Below, in pieces: positions 18,852-28,456 of a stretch of 64,000 bases of DNA (the first letter of the stretch is position 1; every line of letters begins with the position of its first letter). This stretch comes from JACRCT01 sp049841135 (GTDB lineage Bacteria; Myxococcota; Myxococcia; Myxococcales; UBA5297): assembly GCA_049841135.1 (NCBI GenBank), contig JASGHK010000005.1:2170001-2234000 (forward strand), in the 5' to 3' direction. Position numbers and translations under genes: made by a program. The notes below the pieces were generated by a model. The model ran no database searches, was not told the DNA's origin, and saw only the letters and a program-made list of their open reading frames with translations.

Positions 18852-20099
18852 ATGCGCCGCAGAGAGTTCCTCAAGTGGGCAGGTGCGGGAGCCGCCGCGC
18901 TCCTGGTTCCTCCGGGCTGTTCGTCGAACGGCTCGGGCACGCCCGACGGCTCGTCCTCAAACCCTGACGCCTCGCGTGCCGGCCTCGACGCCGCCAGCGA
19001 GCGACCCGACGCAGGTCAGCCCATGCCCAAGACGCTCCACTACTTCACGCAGTGGTCCGCGCCCGAGGCCAGGGTCCGGGTCGGCTCGGGCACCGAGCCG
19101 GTCGCGCTCGCGACCGAAGAGCCCGGGACGCTGGTGCGCGGCGAGGTCGGGCTCGTGGGCGAGGAGACGCTGCTCTTCCTGCGCGATCCGGCCACCGGCG
19201 ACGAGGACCACCCTCCGCGCGCCGCCGACTACCGCATCCCGGCCGACGTCGAGGAGGCGTGGATCTGGAAGGGCGCGGTCTTCGACGTCGACCCCCGCCG
19301 GCTGACCGTCGACCTCATCGACGCCCACACGCATCCCTACGACCGCGCCGCCGACGGATCGCTCGTCGCCGCCGCCGGGCCGCTGCTCGCCGTGGAGCGC
19401 GCCGGCACCTGCATCGGCATGGCGTTGACGATGGTGAAGGGCCCGCTCGCCGACCAGCGCGCGCTCCTCGTCCCGCTCTGCCGCGACAACCCCTGGCTCG
19501 TGCCGCTGGCGTGGATCGAGCCCACCCGGGACTCCGCGGCCGACGCCGAGGCGATGCTCGTCGAGCACGGCTTCAAGGGCCTCAAGTTCCACCCCACCAT
19601 CTCCGCCTATGACGCCGATGGGCCGCTGCTGGACCCGTTCCTCGAGGTGGCCCGCAAGCACCGGGTCCCGGTCCAGCTCCACTGCGCGACCGACGCCCAC
19701 GCCACGCCCGAGCGCCTGGCCGCGCTGGCCAAGCGGTTCCCGGACGTGAACCTGGTGATGATCCACACCGAGCTGGGCTCCGACGACAAGCGCCACGCCC
19801 TGGGGCTGGTCCAGTCGCTGCCCAACGTCTACGCCGAGACCAGCTGGACGAGCCCGGACGGCGCGCTGCTCGCCATGCAGATGCTCGACTCCTCGCGCAC
19901 GCTCTTCGGCACCGACGCCACCGTCGACGGCCGCGCGCAGTTCACCAAGACGAGCGTCTCCGACGGCCACGGCGGGTGGATCACCATCCCCGAAGCCGTC
20001 TCGCGCATCCGCGCCGGCGCCCACCCGGACGCCTACGCCAACTGGGCGCGGCTGACGGCCATCCGGCTGTACGACCTGCGCTTCAAGCGGCTTGTCTGA
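18852..20099 (+). CDS. Tat-exported amidohydrolase (TIM-barrel family)
   Basis: A 415-residue metal-dependent hydrolase of the amidohydrolase_2 type. The N-terminus is a twin-arginine signal (MRRREFLKWAGAGAA) followed by PPGC, so a Tat-exported lipoprotein is likely. A Ser/Asp-rich linker precedes an N-terminal beta domain (about 60-155). The barrel begins with the metal-binding DLIDAHTHPYD, continues with a Lys-His-Pro strand (KGLKFHPTIS), the QLHCATDAH metal His and an Asp at LFGTDATVDGR, the usual metal set for this family. Starting at the ATG at 18852 places the twin arginines at residues 2-4. The substrate cannot be deduced. It is divergent from the receiver-PilZ gene. Confidence 0.85.
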   Translation: MRRREFLKWAGAGAAALLVPPGCSSNGSGTPDGSSSNPDASRAGLDAASERPDAGQPMPKTLHYFTQWSAPEARVRVGSGTEPVALATEEPGTLVRGEVGLVGEETLLFLRDPATGDEDHPPRAADYRIPADVEEAWIWKGAVFDVDPRRLTVDLIDAHTHPYDRAADGSLVAAAGPLLAVERAGTCIGMALTMVKGPLADQRALLVPLCRDNPWLVPLAWIEPTRDSAADAEAMLVEHGFKGLKFHPTISAYDADGPLLDPFLEVARKHRVPVQLHCATDAHATPERLAALAKRFPDVNLVMIHTELGSDDKRHALGLVQSLPNVYAETSWTSPDGALLAMQMLDSSRTLFGTDATVDGRAQFTKTSVSDGHGGWITIPEAVSRIRAGAHPDAYANWARLTAIRLYDLRFKRLV

Positions 20100-20174
20100 G
20101 CGCTACTCCGTGCCCTGCGCGCTCGTCGTGGTTAGCCATGGCGGGGGCGGGGAGGAAGCGAGTCGAGCGAGCCG

Positions 20175-20700
20175 ATGACGGGTGACGACCAGAAGAGCGG
20201 CGCAGGCCGCCCCGAGCCTTTCGTGGTGGCACACCCCTGTCCCGGCTGCCGCGGGCAGGGCAAAGCCGATGGCCGGGCGTGCGGCTCGTGCCGAGGGACT
20301 GGCGTGGAGCGGTTCTTCCACGGCACGAAGGCGGATTCTGAAGCCCGGCGACCTGATCGCGCCCGGCTACCGAGCCAACTACGGCCGGCGGGAGCGGACG
20401 ACGACCTTCGTCTACTTCACCGGCACGCTGGACGCGGCCACCTGGGGCGCGGAGCTGGCCGAAGGCGACGGCCCCGGCCGGATCTACCTCGTGGAGCCCA
20501 CCGGCGAGCTCGAGGACGACCCGAACCTGACGGACCAGAAGTTCCCCGGGAATCCGACCAAGTCGTTTCGTTCCCGGAGCGCGCTGCGCGTGACGGGCGA
20601 GCTCGTGAGCTGGCAGGGGCACACCCCCGAGCAGCTCGAAGCCATGAAAGCCGCCCTGGCGACCCTCGAGCTGCAGGGAGTCGAGCCCATCGACGATTGA
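20175..20700 (+). pseudogene. arr: rifamycin ADP-ribosyltransferase with N-terminal zinc-ribbon, one frameshift
   Basis: Two frames joined give a protein of about 174 residues. The last 120 residues match Arr closely: HGTKAD, LKPGDLIAPGYRANYGRRER, FVYFTGTLDAATWGAELAEG, IYLVEPTGELEDDPNLTDQK and FPGNPTKSFRSR; Arr enzymes use NAD to ADP-ribosylate the C23 hydroxyl of rifamycins. The frame breaks at GATTC 20334-20338; deleting one T gives GCGGATCTGAAG and restores HGTKAD-LKPGDL. Upstream of Arr, in the frame opened by the ATG at 20175, are two CxxCxGxG motifs (CPGCRGQG and CGSCRGTG) as in the DnaJ zinc-binding region, which is not part of standalone Arr. A GTG about 10 residues before HGTKAD is the alternative, standalone start. 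Confidence 0.8.
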
Positions 20701-20818
20701 AGGCGCCGGGAGCCAGAGCGCCCGGCGGTCGGCTGATCTGCCTCGTGCAGGTGCACGACCGCCCATTCGGAAGAAACGACGCCGGAGCAAGAGTCGGGAC
20801 GAGCGCTAGAATCCTGGT

Positions 20819-21052
20819 ATGTCCACGCCCGCAGAAAGAGCAGCCGCGCGCGCTTGCTGGCCGAGCGTCAAGACGACCCTGGAAGAAGCCCCCGAGACGC
20901 TGGTCGAGTTGAGCGGCCAACAAGCGTGGGATGCCGTGATGGAGTTGACGTGGGAGGCGTACTCCCTGGCGGGTGGCGTTCCACCGCGGCTCCCCCGTTC
21001 GCAGTGGCCCTCCAGAATCTTCCGCCCCGGAGAGGAGCGGACTGGGGAATGA
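20819..21052 (+). CDS. small protein of a predicted toxin-antitoxin-like pair
   Basis: A 77-residue acidic-to-neutral protein that I do not recognise. It is mostly helical in character (AERAAARACWPSVKTTLEE, VELSGQQAWDAVMELTWEAY) with an Arg/Pro-rich C-terminus. Its stop codon overlaps the ATG of the nucleotidyltransferase gene (ATGA at 21049-21052), implying translational coupling and a joint role. By analogy with other small-protein/nucleotidyltransferase pairs it could be the antitoxin or cofactor, but this is inference. Confidence 0.6.
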   Translation: MSTPAERAAARACWPSVKTTLEEAPETLVELSGQQAWDAVMELTWEAYSLAGGVPPRLPRSQWPSRIFRPGEERTGE

Positions 21053-21525
21053 GCGGCGCCTGGAACCCCGACTTCTTCGATCTCGCAGACGCCTTCGCTC
21101 GGGAGGGGGTCGAGTTTGTCATCGTCGGCGCGTTTGCTTTGGCTGCTCATGGGCTGCCTCGCGCGACCGGTCCGACATCGACTTCTTCGTCCGTCCGAGC
21201 ACCGACAACGCCAAGCGCGTCGTCAAGGCGCTGACCTCCTTCGGGGCCCCGCTGAAGGCGGCCGGAGTGAGCGAGCAGGACTTCGAGCGCCTCGGGACGG
21301 TCTACCAGCTCGGGGTTCCTCCTCGGAGAATCGACATCCTCAATCAGAATCTCGGGGGTCTCGTTCGACGAAGCCCTACGGGACCAGATCACGCGAGAGG
21401 TCGAAGGTCGCCAGCTCCGCTTCCTCGGTTTCCAGTCCTTGCTCACCAACAAGCGCGCCTCCGGACGTCCGAAGGATCTGGTGGACGTCGGTCTTCTCGA
21501 GACTCACGCGAAGAAGAGGGGATGA
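21049..21525 (+). pseudogene. nucleotidyltransferase (AbiEii/MNT-like), two frameshifts
   Basis: About 158 residues when three frames are joined. The N-terminus reads VEFVIVGAFALAAHGLPRAT and then, after a slip near 21168-21173, DIDFFVRPSTDNAKRVV: this is the nucleotidyltransferase fold with the Gly-rich helix and the Asp-x-Asp metal motif. A second slip is at GAATC 21347-21351, where removing one A gives GATC and joins RIDILNQ to ISGVSFDEALRDQ, followed by LTNKRASGRPKDLVDVGLLE, the typical Lys/Asp-containing C-terminal motif of this family. Family members act as toxins in abortive-infection or toxin-antitoxin systems, or as transferases modifying a partner. Coupled by ATGA to the upstream small gene. 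Confidence 0.7.
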
Positions 21526-21662
21526 CCTCCCGGCGGGCGAAACCGCGACAAGGTTGCGGCGCACCGACAGTGATGGCAGGGTTCCCGGCCGGTCACCGCA
21601 CCTGCGGCGCGACCAAAGGGGGGCAGCTCATGCCGCCCTACTCACTCAACGAGAGGTGAATC

Positions 21663-22979
21663 ATGCATCGGCTGTTGTCGGCATTTCTGTTGGGCTTGTC
21701 CCTTGTCGGGCTCTCCGCGTGCGGCGCTTCCGGGCTGGAAGAGCTCGGCTCCGTCCGCCAGGAGATCCAGGGCAAGGCAGGGACGTACACGGTCACGATG
21801 GACGACTGGGGAACCATCCTCACCGCGACCTCGCCCGCTCAGGTGATGCTCACCGGCACCTCCAGCCGGAACCTGACCTGGGCCTTCAGCTTCGTCCCCG
21901 ACGACGCGTTCGGCGTCGCGGCCTACAGCGGGAAGAGCTTCTCGGTGACCCTGCAGGACGGCCACGAGATCAACTCCATCCTCTCCGGCCTGCCACAGCT
22001 GGTGCGTCTGGACACGACCTCGAGCTACGGGGCGGCGACCTTCACCGCGCGCATCGTCGCGGCCCCGGCCTTCGCCAGCCGCTCGGGGACGACCGCCATG
22101 TCGCTCGACCCCGTCGCGTCGCCGGTGATGGTGCGGGACCCGGTGGACCCGCTGCGCTACCGCGTCTTCGTCACGCCCAACCAGCCGATCACCGGGGTCG
22201 ACTTCGTCCTCGCGAACGGCACTCGGGTCGCCGGGCACGCGCTCGCGGACGGCCGCTGGGCGATGGACCTGACGTTCACCCAGCTCCAGCCGCTCTTCGG
22301 CCAGGCCGTGACGGTCGACGCGACGCACGCGGACGGCCACTACCTCAAGTACGCGGTGCTGAGCGCCAAGGTGCTCGACGTCCAGGTCACGACCGGGGAC
22401 CCCTACGTCGTCTGGCCGGACCCCGTCTGTGAGGACGCCGTGCGCGCCTGCCTCCTGCCCGGCGTCGAGGACCTCGCGAGCTGCGGCAGCTACCGCCAGG
22501 TCCGCACCTGCCGGGTCTACGAGCCCTGCCTGGGCGAGCCGGCCACCGCGGCGCTCACGCCGGTCAGCGATCCCGCTCTCGCCTCGGCGGTCGTCGCCTG
22601 GAACGCCGCGACCGGCGGCTACACCTGGTCGCGGGTCGACGCGACCGCCTACCAGGTCGCCGGCTGCGGCGTGACCCTCGCGCAGGTCGTCGACCTGGCG
22701 GCCGCCCTCGAGCAGGGCGCGCCGGCGTACTCGGACGGCCAGGCCATCGACCGGGCCACGCTCGCGTCCGGCGTCTTCTGCAGCACGAGCTACTCCTCCG
22801 CCGGCCCCGAGCTGCTCCAGGCGATCGACGCCTTCGGCGCCGATACCCAGAGCCTGGCGTGGAGCTACCGCGTCGAGGTCCCCTGCCACGGCTGCCACCA
22901 GTTCGACGACCGGCAGGTGGTCTACTACCCGCGCACCGGCCGCGCGGTGGTGCTTAGCGGCCTGCACGGCTACGACTGA
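21663..22979 (+). CDS. lipoprotein of unknown function
   Basis: A 438-residue secreted protein. The signal peptide ends in VGLSAC, giving lipidated Cys20. The first half is beta-rich with Thr/Ser-rich strands (GTYTVTMDDWGTILTATS), compatible with Ig-like domains; the middle has a cysteine cluster (CEDAVRACLLPGVEDLASC, RTCRVYEPC); the end carries VEVPCHGCHQFDDRQVVYYP, whose CHGC could be a redox or metal pair. I recognise no family. It stands alone with a strong terminator 21 bases after the stop. Surface or periplasmic location is inferred from the signal. Confidence 0.65.
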   Translation: MHRLLSAFLLGLSLVGLSACGASGLEELGSVRQEIQGKAGTYTVTMDDWGTILTATSPAQVMLTGTSSRNLTWAFSFVPDDAFGVAAYSGKSFSVTLQDGHEINSILSGLPQLVRLDTTSSYGAATFTARIVAAPAFASRSGTTAMSLDPVASPVMVRDPVDPLRYRVFVTPNQPITGVDFVLANGTRVAGHALADGRWAMDLTFTQLQPLFGQAVTVDATHADGHYLKYAVLSAKVLDVQVTTGDPYVVWPDPVCEDAVRACLLPGVEDLASCGSYRQVRTCRVYEPCLGEPATAALTPVSDPALASAVVAWNAATGGYTWSRVDATAYQVAGCGVTLAQVVDLAAALEQGAPAYSDGQAIDRATLASGVFCSTSYSSAGPELLQAIDAFGADTQSLAWSYRVEVPCHGCHQFDDRQVVYYPRTGRAVVLSGLHGYD

Positions 22980-23000
22980 GCGACGCTCCTGACTGAAGCA

Positions 23001-23045
23001 GACTGCCCGGCCGACCTCGGGGTCGCGCCGGGCAGTCGCATTTTC
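23001..23045 (+). terminator. rho-independent terminator
   Basis: A perfect 11-bp stem (GACTGCCCGGC with GCCGGGCAGTC at 23027-23037) with a 15-base loop is followed by GCATTTT. It lies 21 bases after the lipoprotein stop codon. Confidence 0.9.
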
Positions 23046-23229
23046 ATGTCACCAAATGACTGCCTATCTTCAGCAAGGTCCCCCCGCAGACTGAACGCGA
23101 TAGCGCTCGCTGCCCCCGTCCGACCTCCGGCCTGACACGCGGACCTCCTGGACCCTCGGATCTCGCGTCAGGACCAAGCCCAGAGGAGCACCGCGCGATC
23201 GTCCCACCGGAGCAGTGGACACCCTTGGT

Positions 23230-24163
23230 TCAATCTCGGGCGTCCGTCTGCGACGGGGGGATAAGAGGGGGGCGATGCCGGGCGACGAAGTCGGCGAGGA
23301 GCTGGTTGAGCTGATAGGGCACCTCGAGCATGAAGAAATGGCTGACGTCGCCGATCTGGTGGAACTCGACGCGCGGGAAGGTGCGCGCAAAGTCGGACGG
23401 GTAGCTCGGTGGCAGCTGATACGCCGGCGAGTAGACCGCGAGGCAGGGCAGGTCGACCTTCTTCGGCAGCCAGTACTTCAGGTCGGCGGCCACTCCCGCG
23501 ATCATGGCGCGGCCGATCTCGAGCGGCACGGTGCGGCTGGCGGCGAGCACCTCGTCCTTCAGGAGCGCGGGGGAGTCGGCGAGAAAGAGCATGGCGAGAA
23601 AGTCCTCTCTGGCCTTCTCGGTCGTCATCCCCGCCGCCATCGCCTCGGTCTCCTGCCTCCACTGCGCCTGGCCCGCAGGATCGGATGAGACCTCGAAGTG
23701 CGCGCCGTCGACCGAGGCGATCCCAGCGCAGAGCTGCGGATACTTGGCCGCGAAGACCTCGACGACGGAGAAGCCCATGCTGTGTCCGACGAGGAACGCC
23801 GAGGGGACGCGCTCGGCCGTGAGGACCTCGTGCACGGCGTCGGCGAACAGCTCCATGGTGTAGGCCGCGTCCGTCCTGCGGCTGCTGCGGCCATTGCCCG
23901 GCAGGTCGATGGCGATGACGCGCATGCCGGGAAAGGCGTCGAGCTGGTGCTTCCAGAATCTCGTGGTTCCCGGTCCACCCGTGGACGAACACCAGGGCGG
24001 GGGAGCCCTGGCCGCGGACCTCGTAGTAGACCTGATGGCCGGCGTGGGCCACGGTCCTCTCCACGCTTCTCTCGACGCACGCACGGTCTATTCCCGCGCA
24101 CGCGGTCGCACCCAGCACCGCGCACGTCACGATCACGAACCCGACTGCCCTGCTCCTCGTCAT
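23230..24163 (-). pseudogene. alpha/beta hydrolase lipoprotein, one frameshift
   Basis: About 310 residues when two frames are joined. A signal peptide ends in GATACAG, so it is a predicted lipoprotein. The hydrolase core follows: oxyanion region VFVHGWTGNHE, RVIAIDLPGNGRS, nucleophile elbow LVGHSMGFS and a late His in GDVSHFFMLEVP. The frame breaks at GAATC 23956-23960; deleting one base gives GAGATCTGGAAG and joins GNHEIWKHQLDAFPGMR. A family resemblance to lactonase/esterase-type hydrolases is clear but the substrate is not. The ATG at 24163 follows GGGAGACG. Confidence 0.75.
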
Positions 24164-24333
24164 TGGCCGTCTCCCTTGTTCGAGCTGGCCCGAGGTTGAC
24201 CCAGACCGAGAGCGGCTTCTTGACCGGGGCTGCGAAAGGAGCTCCGCACGACCTCCGCGCCGATCCATGGCGCGGTCCATGTTGATGAGCGCTGACATAT
24301 CTTTAGCAAGCTGACTGCTGTCGGGAGTTGGCG

Positions 24334-24540
24334 CTACGCCCGGTCCCAGCCGCCCGCCTGGCGCAGCCTCTCGACCTTGGGCCGTGCCCGGATCTTCAGC
24401 TCCAGGAAGTCGATCTTGGCGACGCGGTGGTAGGGCAGCTCGCCCACGAAGACGACGTGCACGTCGCGAAACTCCGCGAAATCCTCGAGATGTGATGTCG
24501 GACCCGCCTGCCACGGTGCCTCCAGGCCTAAGTCGAGGAC
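24334..24540 (-). pseudogene. possible gene remnant
   Basis: A 65-codon open segment ending in a stop codon at 24334 has a protein-like composition unlike shadow frames (EFRDVHVVFVGELPYHRVAK, then IDFLELKIRARPKVERLRQA). No start codon with a ribosome site is seen and the frame upstream loses coding character, so it looks like the 3' end of a lost gene. I recognise no family. Confidence 0.35.
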
Positions 24541-24702
24541 GGGCAGAGGGAGGGAGAAGATGGGCGAGCTCACTGGACTTCGCGGGACAGACGCCTCCGC
24601 TCTACGAGGCAAAATCCCGAGAATCTGTCTAGCCCGGTTGACGGGAATGGAGGCGATGACTACCCTCAGATTCGTCCGCTCCAGGTGTGAAGAGGAGCGG
24701 CC

Positions 24703-24909
24703 ATGACTGGGAAGGAGGTCCTTCGCGTCATCCGGTGCCTTGGTGGGGAGCAGGTCAGGCAGAAGGGCTCCCACGTCCGCGTGAAGCTGGGACGATGCAC
24801 CACGACGGTCCCAGTTCATGCCGGCGAGGACCTCAGGTTCGGGACGCTGCATCAGATCGAGAAGGATCTGGAGCCCTGCCTGTGGCCCGGCTGGCTGACA
24901 GGGTGCTGA
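24703..24909 (+). CDS. hicA: HicA-family mRNA interferase toxin
   Basis: A 68-residue protein matching HicA throughout: MTGKEVLRVIRCLGGEQVRQ, then KGSHVRVKLG with the catalytic His, and TTTVPVHAGEDLRFGTLHQI. HicA folds like a double-stranded RNA-binding domain and cleaves mRNA. The gene precedes hicB by 27 bp in the usual toxin-first order, and HicB normally both neutralises HicA and represses the operon. Confidence 0.92.
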   Translation: MTGKEVLRVIRCLGGEQVRQKGSHVRVKLGRCTTTVPVHAGEDLRFGTLHQIEKDLEPCLWPGWLTGC

Positions 24910-24936
24910 TCGCGCGAGGGCAAGGAGCGCACGCCG

Positions 24937-25320
24937 ATGAGAGATCTCAAGGTGGTGTTCACGAAAGACGGCGAGGGGTGGTGGATGGTGCGGGTGCCCG
25001 CAGTCCCCGGCTGCCACACGCAGGGCAAGACCATCGAGCAGGGGATGCGGCGGATCGCCGAGGCGCTGGAGCTCTTCGACGTCGACCCGAAGAGGGTCCG
25101 CCTCGTCCGGGAGTACTCGCTGCCGAAGGCCGCAAGGGAGGCGGTCGCGCGCACGGCGCAAGCGCGCAGGCGCGCCGAGAAGGAGCAGGAGCGGGCGCAG
25201 TCCGCGCTCAGGGAAGCGGCGAGGAAGCTGGCCGCCATCGGCGTGAGTTTGAGGGATGCCGGGGAGTTGTTGGGGCTCTCGCACCAGCGAGTCCAGCAGC
25301 TGCTACAGGCCGACGCGTGA
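24937..25320 (+). CDS. hicB: HicB-family antitoxin with extended C-terminus
   Basis: A 127-residue protein. Residues 1-60 are the HicB partial RNase-H-like domain (VVFTKDGEGWWMVRVPAVPG, TIEQGMRRIAEALELF). Residues about 65-105 form a charged coiled-coil (RTAQARRRAEKEQERAQSAL), and the end resembles a small helix-turn-helix (IGVSLRDAGELLGLSHQRVQ). HicB antitoxins usually bind DNA through such a C-terminal domain. It is the second gene of the hicA-hicB operon. Confidence 0.9.
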   Translation: MRDLKVVFTKDGEGWWMVRVPAVPGCHTQGKTIEQGMRRIAEALELFDVDPKRVRLVREYSLPKAAREAVARTAQARRRAEKEQERAQSALREAARKLAAIGVSLRDAGELLGLSHQRVQQLLQADA

Positions 25321-25506
25321 GTTCTGGGCCAGCAAGGGGGCGCGGGCGAGCACCTCGGGTCGCAGGTTCCCAAGTAGATCCCCAGCGGCGACCAAACGTT
25401 CATGAGCCGGAACCAGACCCAGGAGCCTGCCGATGGCATTGCACGGCTGGCACAATGGGCTCCGCCGTCCGGCTCTCCCGGGTCGACTGCACGAAAGGCC
25501 ATCCCC

Positions 25507-27232
25507 ATGCTCACCACGCTCGCTTGCCTCGCGGCGCTGCTCGCCTCCGCCACGGAACCCGGCACCAGCGCCGCCGTCCGCGAGAACCCGGACGCCGGCC
25601 GGCTCACCGGCGCGGTCGAGCGCGTCATCGTCTTCAAGGACGGCCACGCGCTCTTGGTGAAGCGGCTCGAGGCCCGCGCCAGCGGCGAGGGTTCGGTCCA
25701 CACCTCGGAGGTCCCCGAGGCCGTGCTCGGCGCGTTCTGGGCGCAGGCCGAGGGCCGCGAGGTCCAGGCCATGCGCGCGGAGTGGATCGAGTCGGTCACG
25801 CCCAAGGTCGAGGACGGCGCCTGTCTGAGCACCGTGGAGCTCCTGCGCGCCAACGCGGGGAAGCAGGTGACGCTCAGCACCGAGAAGGGCGAGGTGCAGG
25901 GCAAGCTCCTGCAGGTGCTCGACGCGCCGGCGGCCCCCGTGCGGCCCCCCGCCGGCGGCGAAGTGGCGACCGTGGAGGTCACTCCGCGGGGCGGCGAGCT
26001 CGTCGCGGTGGAGACGTCCAAGGGCCGCCAGGTGCTGGGCGTCGCGCAGGTGCGCACCGTCCTCGGGCCGGACCTCACGTTGGCCTGCAGGCGGACCGAG
26101 GTGACCGCGAAGCGCGAGAAGCGCCTGACGCTCGAGCTGGGAAAGGCGGCGGCGGGGCAAAGCGTCAAGCTGCGCCTGTTCTACTTCGTCCCCGGCATCC
26201 GCTGGATCCCGACCTACCGGCTGCAGACCCAGAGCGGGGCGAGCGCCGAGCTGGCGCTGCAGGGCGAGCTGCTCAACGAGGTGGAGGATCTCGATCGCGT
26301 GGCGGTGGACCTGGTGGTCGGGGTGCCGAACTTCAAGTTCAAGGACACCGTGTCGCCGCTGTCGCTCGAGCGCACGTTGCGCAACGCCCTGGTGACCGCC
26401 GCGCCGGGGCTGATGGGCGCGGACAACAACCGCTTCTTCAACGCCATGTTCTCGCAGCGGGCCATGGAGTCCTCAGCCCGCCCGCTCGACGAGTCCGAGG
26501 CCTCCGGCGGCGCCATGGGGCTGGCCTCGGAGCTCGCCGCCGAGCGGACCCAGGACCTGTTCTCGTACGAGGCCAAGGGCGTGCGGCTGCCCAAGGGGGC
26601 GCGCACGACCGTGGCGCTCTGGAAGACGAACGTCGCCCAGCGCCACGTCTACACGCTGGACCTGGCCGTGCACCGCTCGCGCGACGGCTACGGCTACGTG
26701 GATCCCGAGAGCTCGGGCAGCTCGGGGGGCTCGCCTCAGCGGCTGCAGAAGAACCAGGTGTGGCACCAGCTGGAGCTCACCAACGCCTCTCCGCAGCCGT
26801 GGACCACCGGCGCCGCGCTGGTCATGCAGGGCGAGCTCCCGGTGGGCCAGGACCTGCTCCCCTACACGCCGTCCGGAGCTCGCTCGCTGCTGCCGCTCAC
26901 GGTCGCCGTGGACCTGCAGTCCGCGCACGCCGAGGAGGTGGTGGAGCGAAAGCCCAACGCCGTCAGCGTCGACGGGCGCTACTACACGCTGGTGCGCAAG
27001 AAGGGCTCCATCACCCTCAAGAGCTTCCGCTCGGAGCGCTCGCCGATCGTGGTGACGTTCGACACCGGCGGCAAGGTCGAGGCGGAGGGCGCGAAGGTGG
27101 TGCACGGGGACTGGCGGCCCGCGGACGGAGTGGAGGCGCGGGTCAACGGCCACGCGAACGCCAGGTGGGAGCTCGACGCTGGACCCGAAGGGGTCGAAGA
27201 CCGTGACGTACCAGGTGGTGGTGTACGAGTAG
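25507..27232 (+). CDS. DUF4139-type secreted protein, frameshift near the 3' end
   Basis: About 575 residues. A signal peptide (MLTTLACLAALLASATEP) is followed by a DUF4140-like N-terminal region (GAVERVIVFKDGHALLVKRL) and a DUF4139 domain from about residue 220 (FVPGIRWIPTYRLQTQSGAS, QLELTNASPQPWTTGAALVM). The last 18 codons are in the next frame: deleting one G near 27178 joins WELD to LDPKGSKTVTYQVVVYE and a stop at 27230-27232, which is the normal C-terminal strand of the family. The ATG at 25507 is chosen because it starts the signal peptide. Function of the family is unknown; an envelope-associated role is inferred. Confidence 0.75.
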
Positions 27233-27292
27233 GCCTTCGGTTCGGAGCGAAGCGCAGCGCCGAACCGAGGGGCGAAGTGGATCTCGACGACG

Positions 27293-28243
27293 TCACGCGG
27301 CGCCCACCGGGGTCGAGAGCCTCCGGCGCCTGAAGACTCCGCCCGCAACCACGGCGGCTGCCACCGGGGCCATCGGCGAGCCCGAGCCCGAGCTGCAGCC
27401 TGCCGCCGCGACCTCCGAAGATCCGCTCGGATCCGCGTGGGTAGGCGAAGACGGGGCTAGGGGCCGGGGCTGCGGCGCTTGGGCATCCTCGGTGGTTGCG
27501 ATCGGCCCGGCAGGCGGCTGCGACACTGCGACCGTCTCAGGCATCACATCGGCGAGCGAGGTGCCGATGATCATGCCGTCGTGGAAGACGACGCCAGTCT
27601 CCTGGATGCTGGCGTCGCGGTAGAGGCCCTGCTTGAGGTAGTTGAGCTCGCCCGGGAACTGGGTCGCGCGGTGCAGCGGTGCGAGCACCTGCTTGCCGTC
27701 CACGTAGAGCTCGACGAAGCCCTCCGAGGCGTCGGGCGACCACTTCACGTGGAAGACGAAGTCGATCCACCGGCCGCGCTCGAGCGGCATGCGCCAGACG
27801 CTCTCGCCGACGACGTTGAGGATGATCTCCTCTTTGCGCACGAAGAACTCCACCGGCGGCGAGCCCGACGGCCCTGCGTGGTGCCACTGCGTGAAGAGCT
27901 GCCAGGCGTTGGCCGAGGGGTAGTCGTCTGCGAAGCGGGTCTGCCAGCGGTAGAAGCGCTCGGTGCCGCTGGGCTCGTAGCTCGTGTAGGTCAGCTCGTT
28001 GCGGTTGCCGCTGGCGCCGATGGGGTTGTCGCCCTGCACCACGGTGGCCTTGAGCGCGAAACGGCCGCCCTTGCCGGACCCGCCTTCCTGGACCTCGAGC
28101 CGGTCCGGGCTGACCGACTGGGACCGGGTCCACTGCGAGAGGTCTCCGCACTCGAAGTCGCCTCGCCAGACCACCTCGGCGGCCGCCTGCGAGGACACAA
28201 AGAGCACTGCGGCCACCAGGACCAGACGGGAATAGAAGGGCAT
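27293..28243 (-). CDS. heparin-lyase-like secreted protein with MYXO-CTERM tail
   Basis: A 316-residue protein with a Sec signal (MPFYSRLVLVAAVLFVSS), a jelly-roll domain like polysaccharide lyase family 13/20 proteins (residues about 25-235; landmarks GDFECGDLSQW, ELTYTSYEPSGTERFYRWQT, QLFTQWHHAGPSG, ELYVDGKQVLAPLH) and a Pro/Ala-rich linker. It ends in a MYXO-CTERM-like signal: AAAGCSSGSG, a hydrophobic helix and FRRRR. Such tails are cut by the myxosortase pathway and the Cys is thought to be lipid-linked. Lyase activity is plausible, not proven. Confidence 0.78.
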   Translation of the reverse strand: MPFYSRLVLVAAVLFVSSQAAAEVVWRGDFECGDLSQWTRSQSVSPDRLEVQEGGSGKGGRFALKATVVQGDNPIGASGNRNELTYTSYEPSGTERFYRWQTRFADDYPSANAWQLFTQWHHAGPSGSPPVEFFVRKEEIILNVVGESVWRMPLERGRWIDFVFHVKWSPDASEGFVELYVDGKQVLAPLHRATQFPGELNYLKQGLYRDASIQETGVVFHDGMIIGTSLADVMPETVAVSQPPAGPIATTEDAQAPQPRPLAPSSPTHADPSGSSEVAAAGCSSGSGSPMAPVAAAVVAGGVFRRRRLSTPVGAA

Positions 28244-28456
28244 GTCGCTCCCACAACGGCGTCGGCGCGCCTCGGCTTGTTCGGCTCGCTCCAACACCTG
28301 CGGCGCGCCACTTCGTTCCCTGTCGCTGGCTCTGCAACCCTCCGCCGTGGTCCATCGCCACAGGCCAGCCCTTGCAGCGGCGCGCGCAGTACGCGCTCAG
28401 CTGGCGGGTGGCCGCCAGGGAGCGGGCCTGGCGGACGCCGGATGGCCCCGTGCTCG

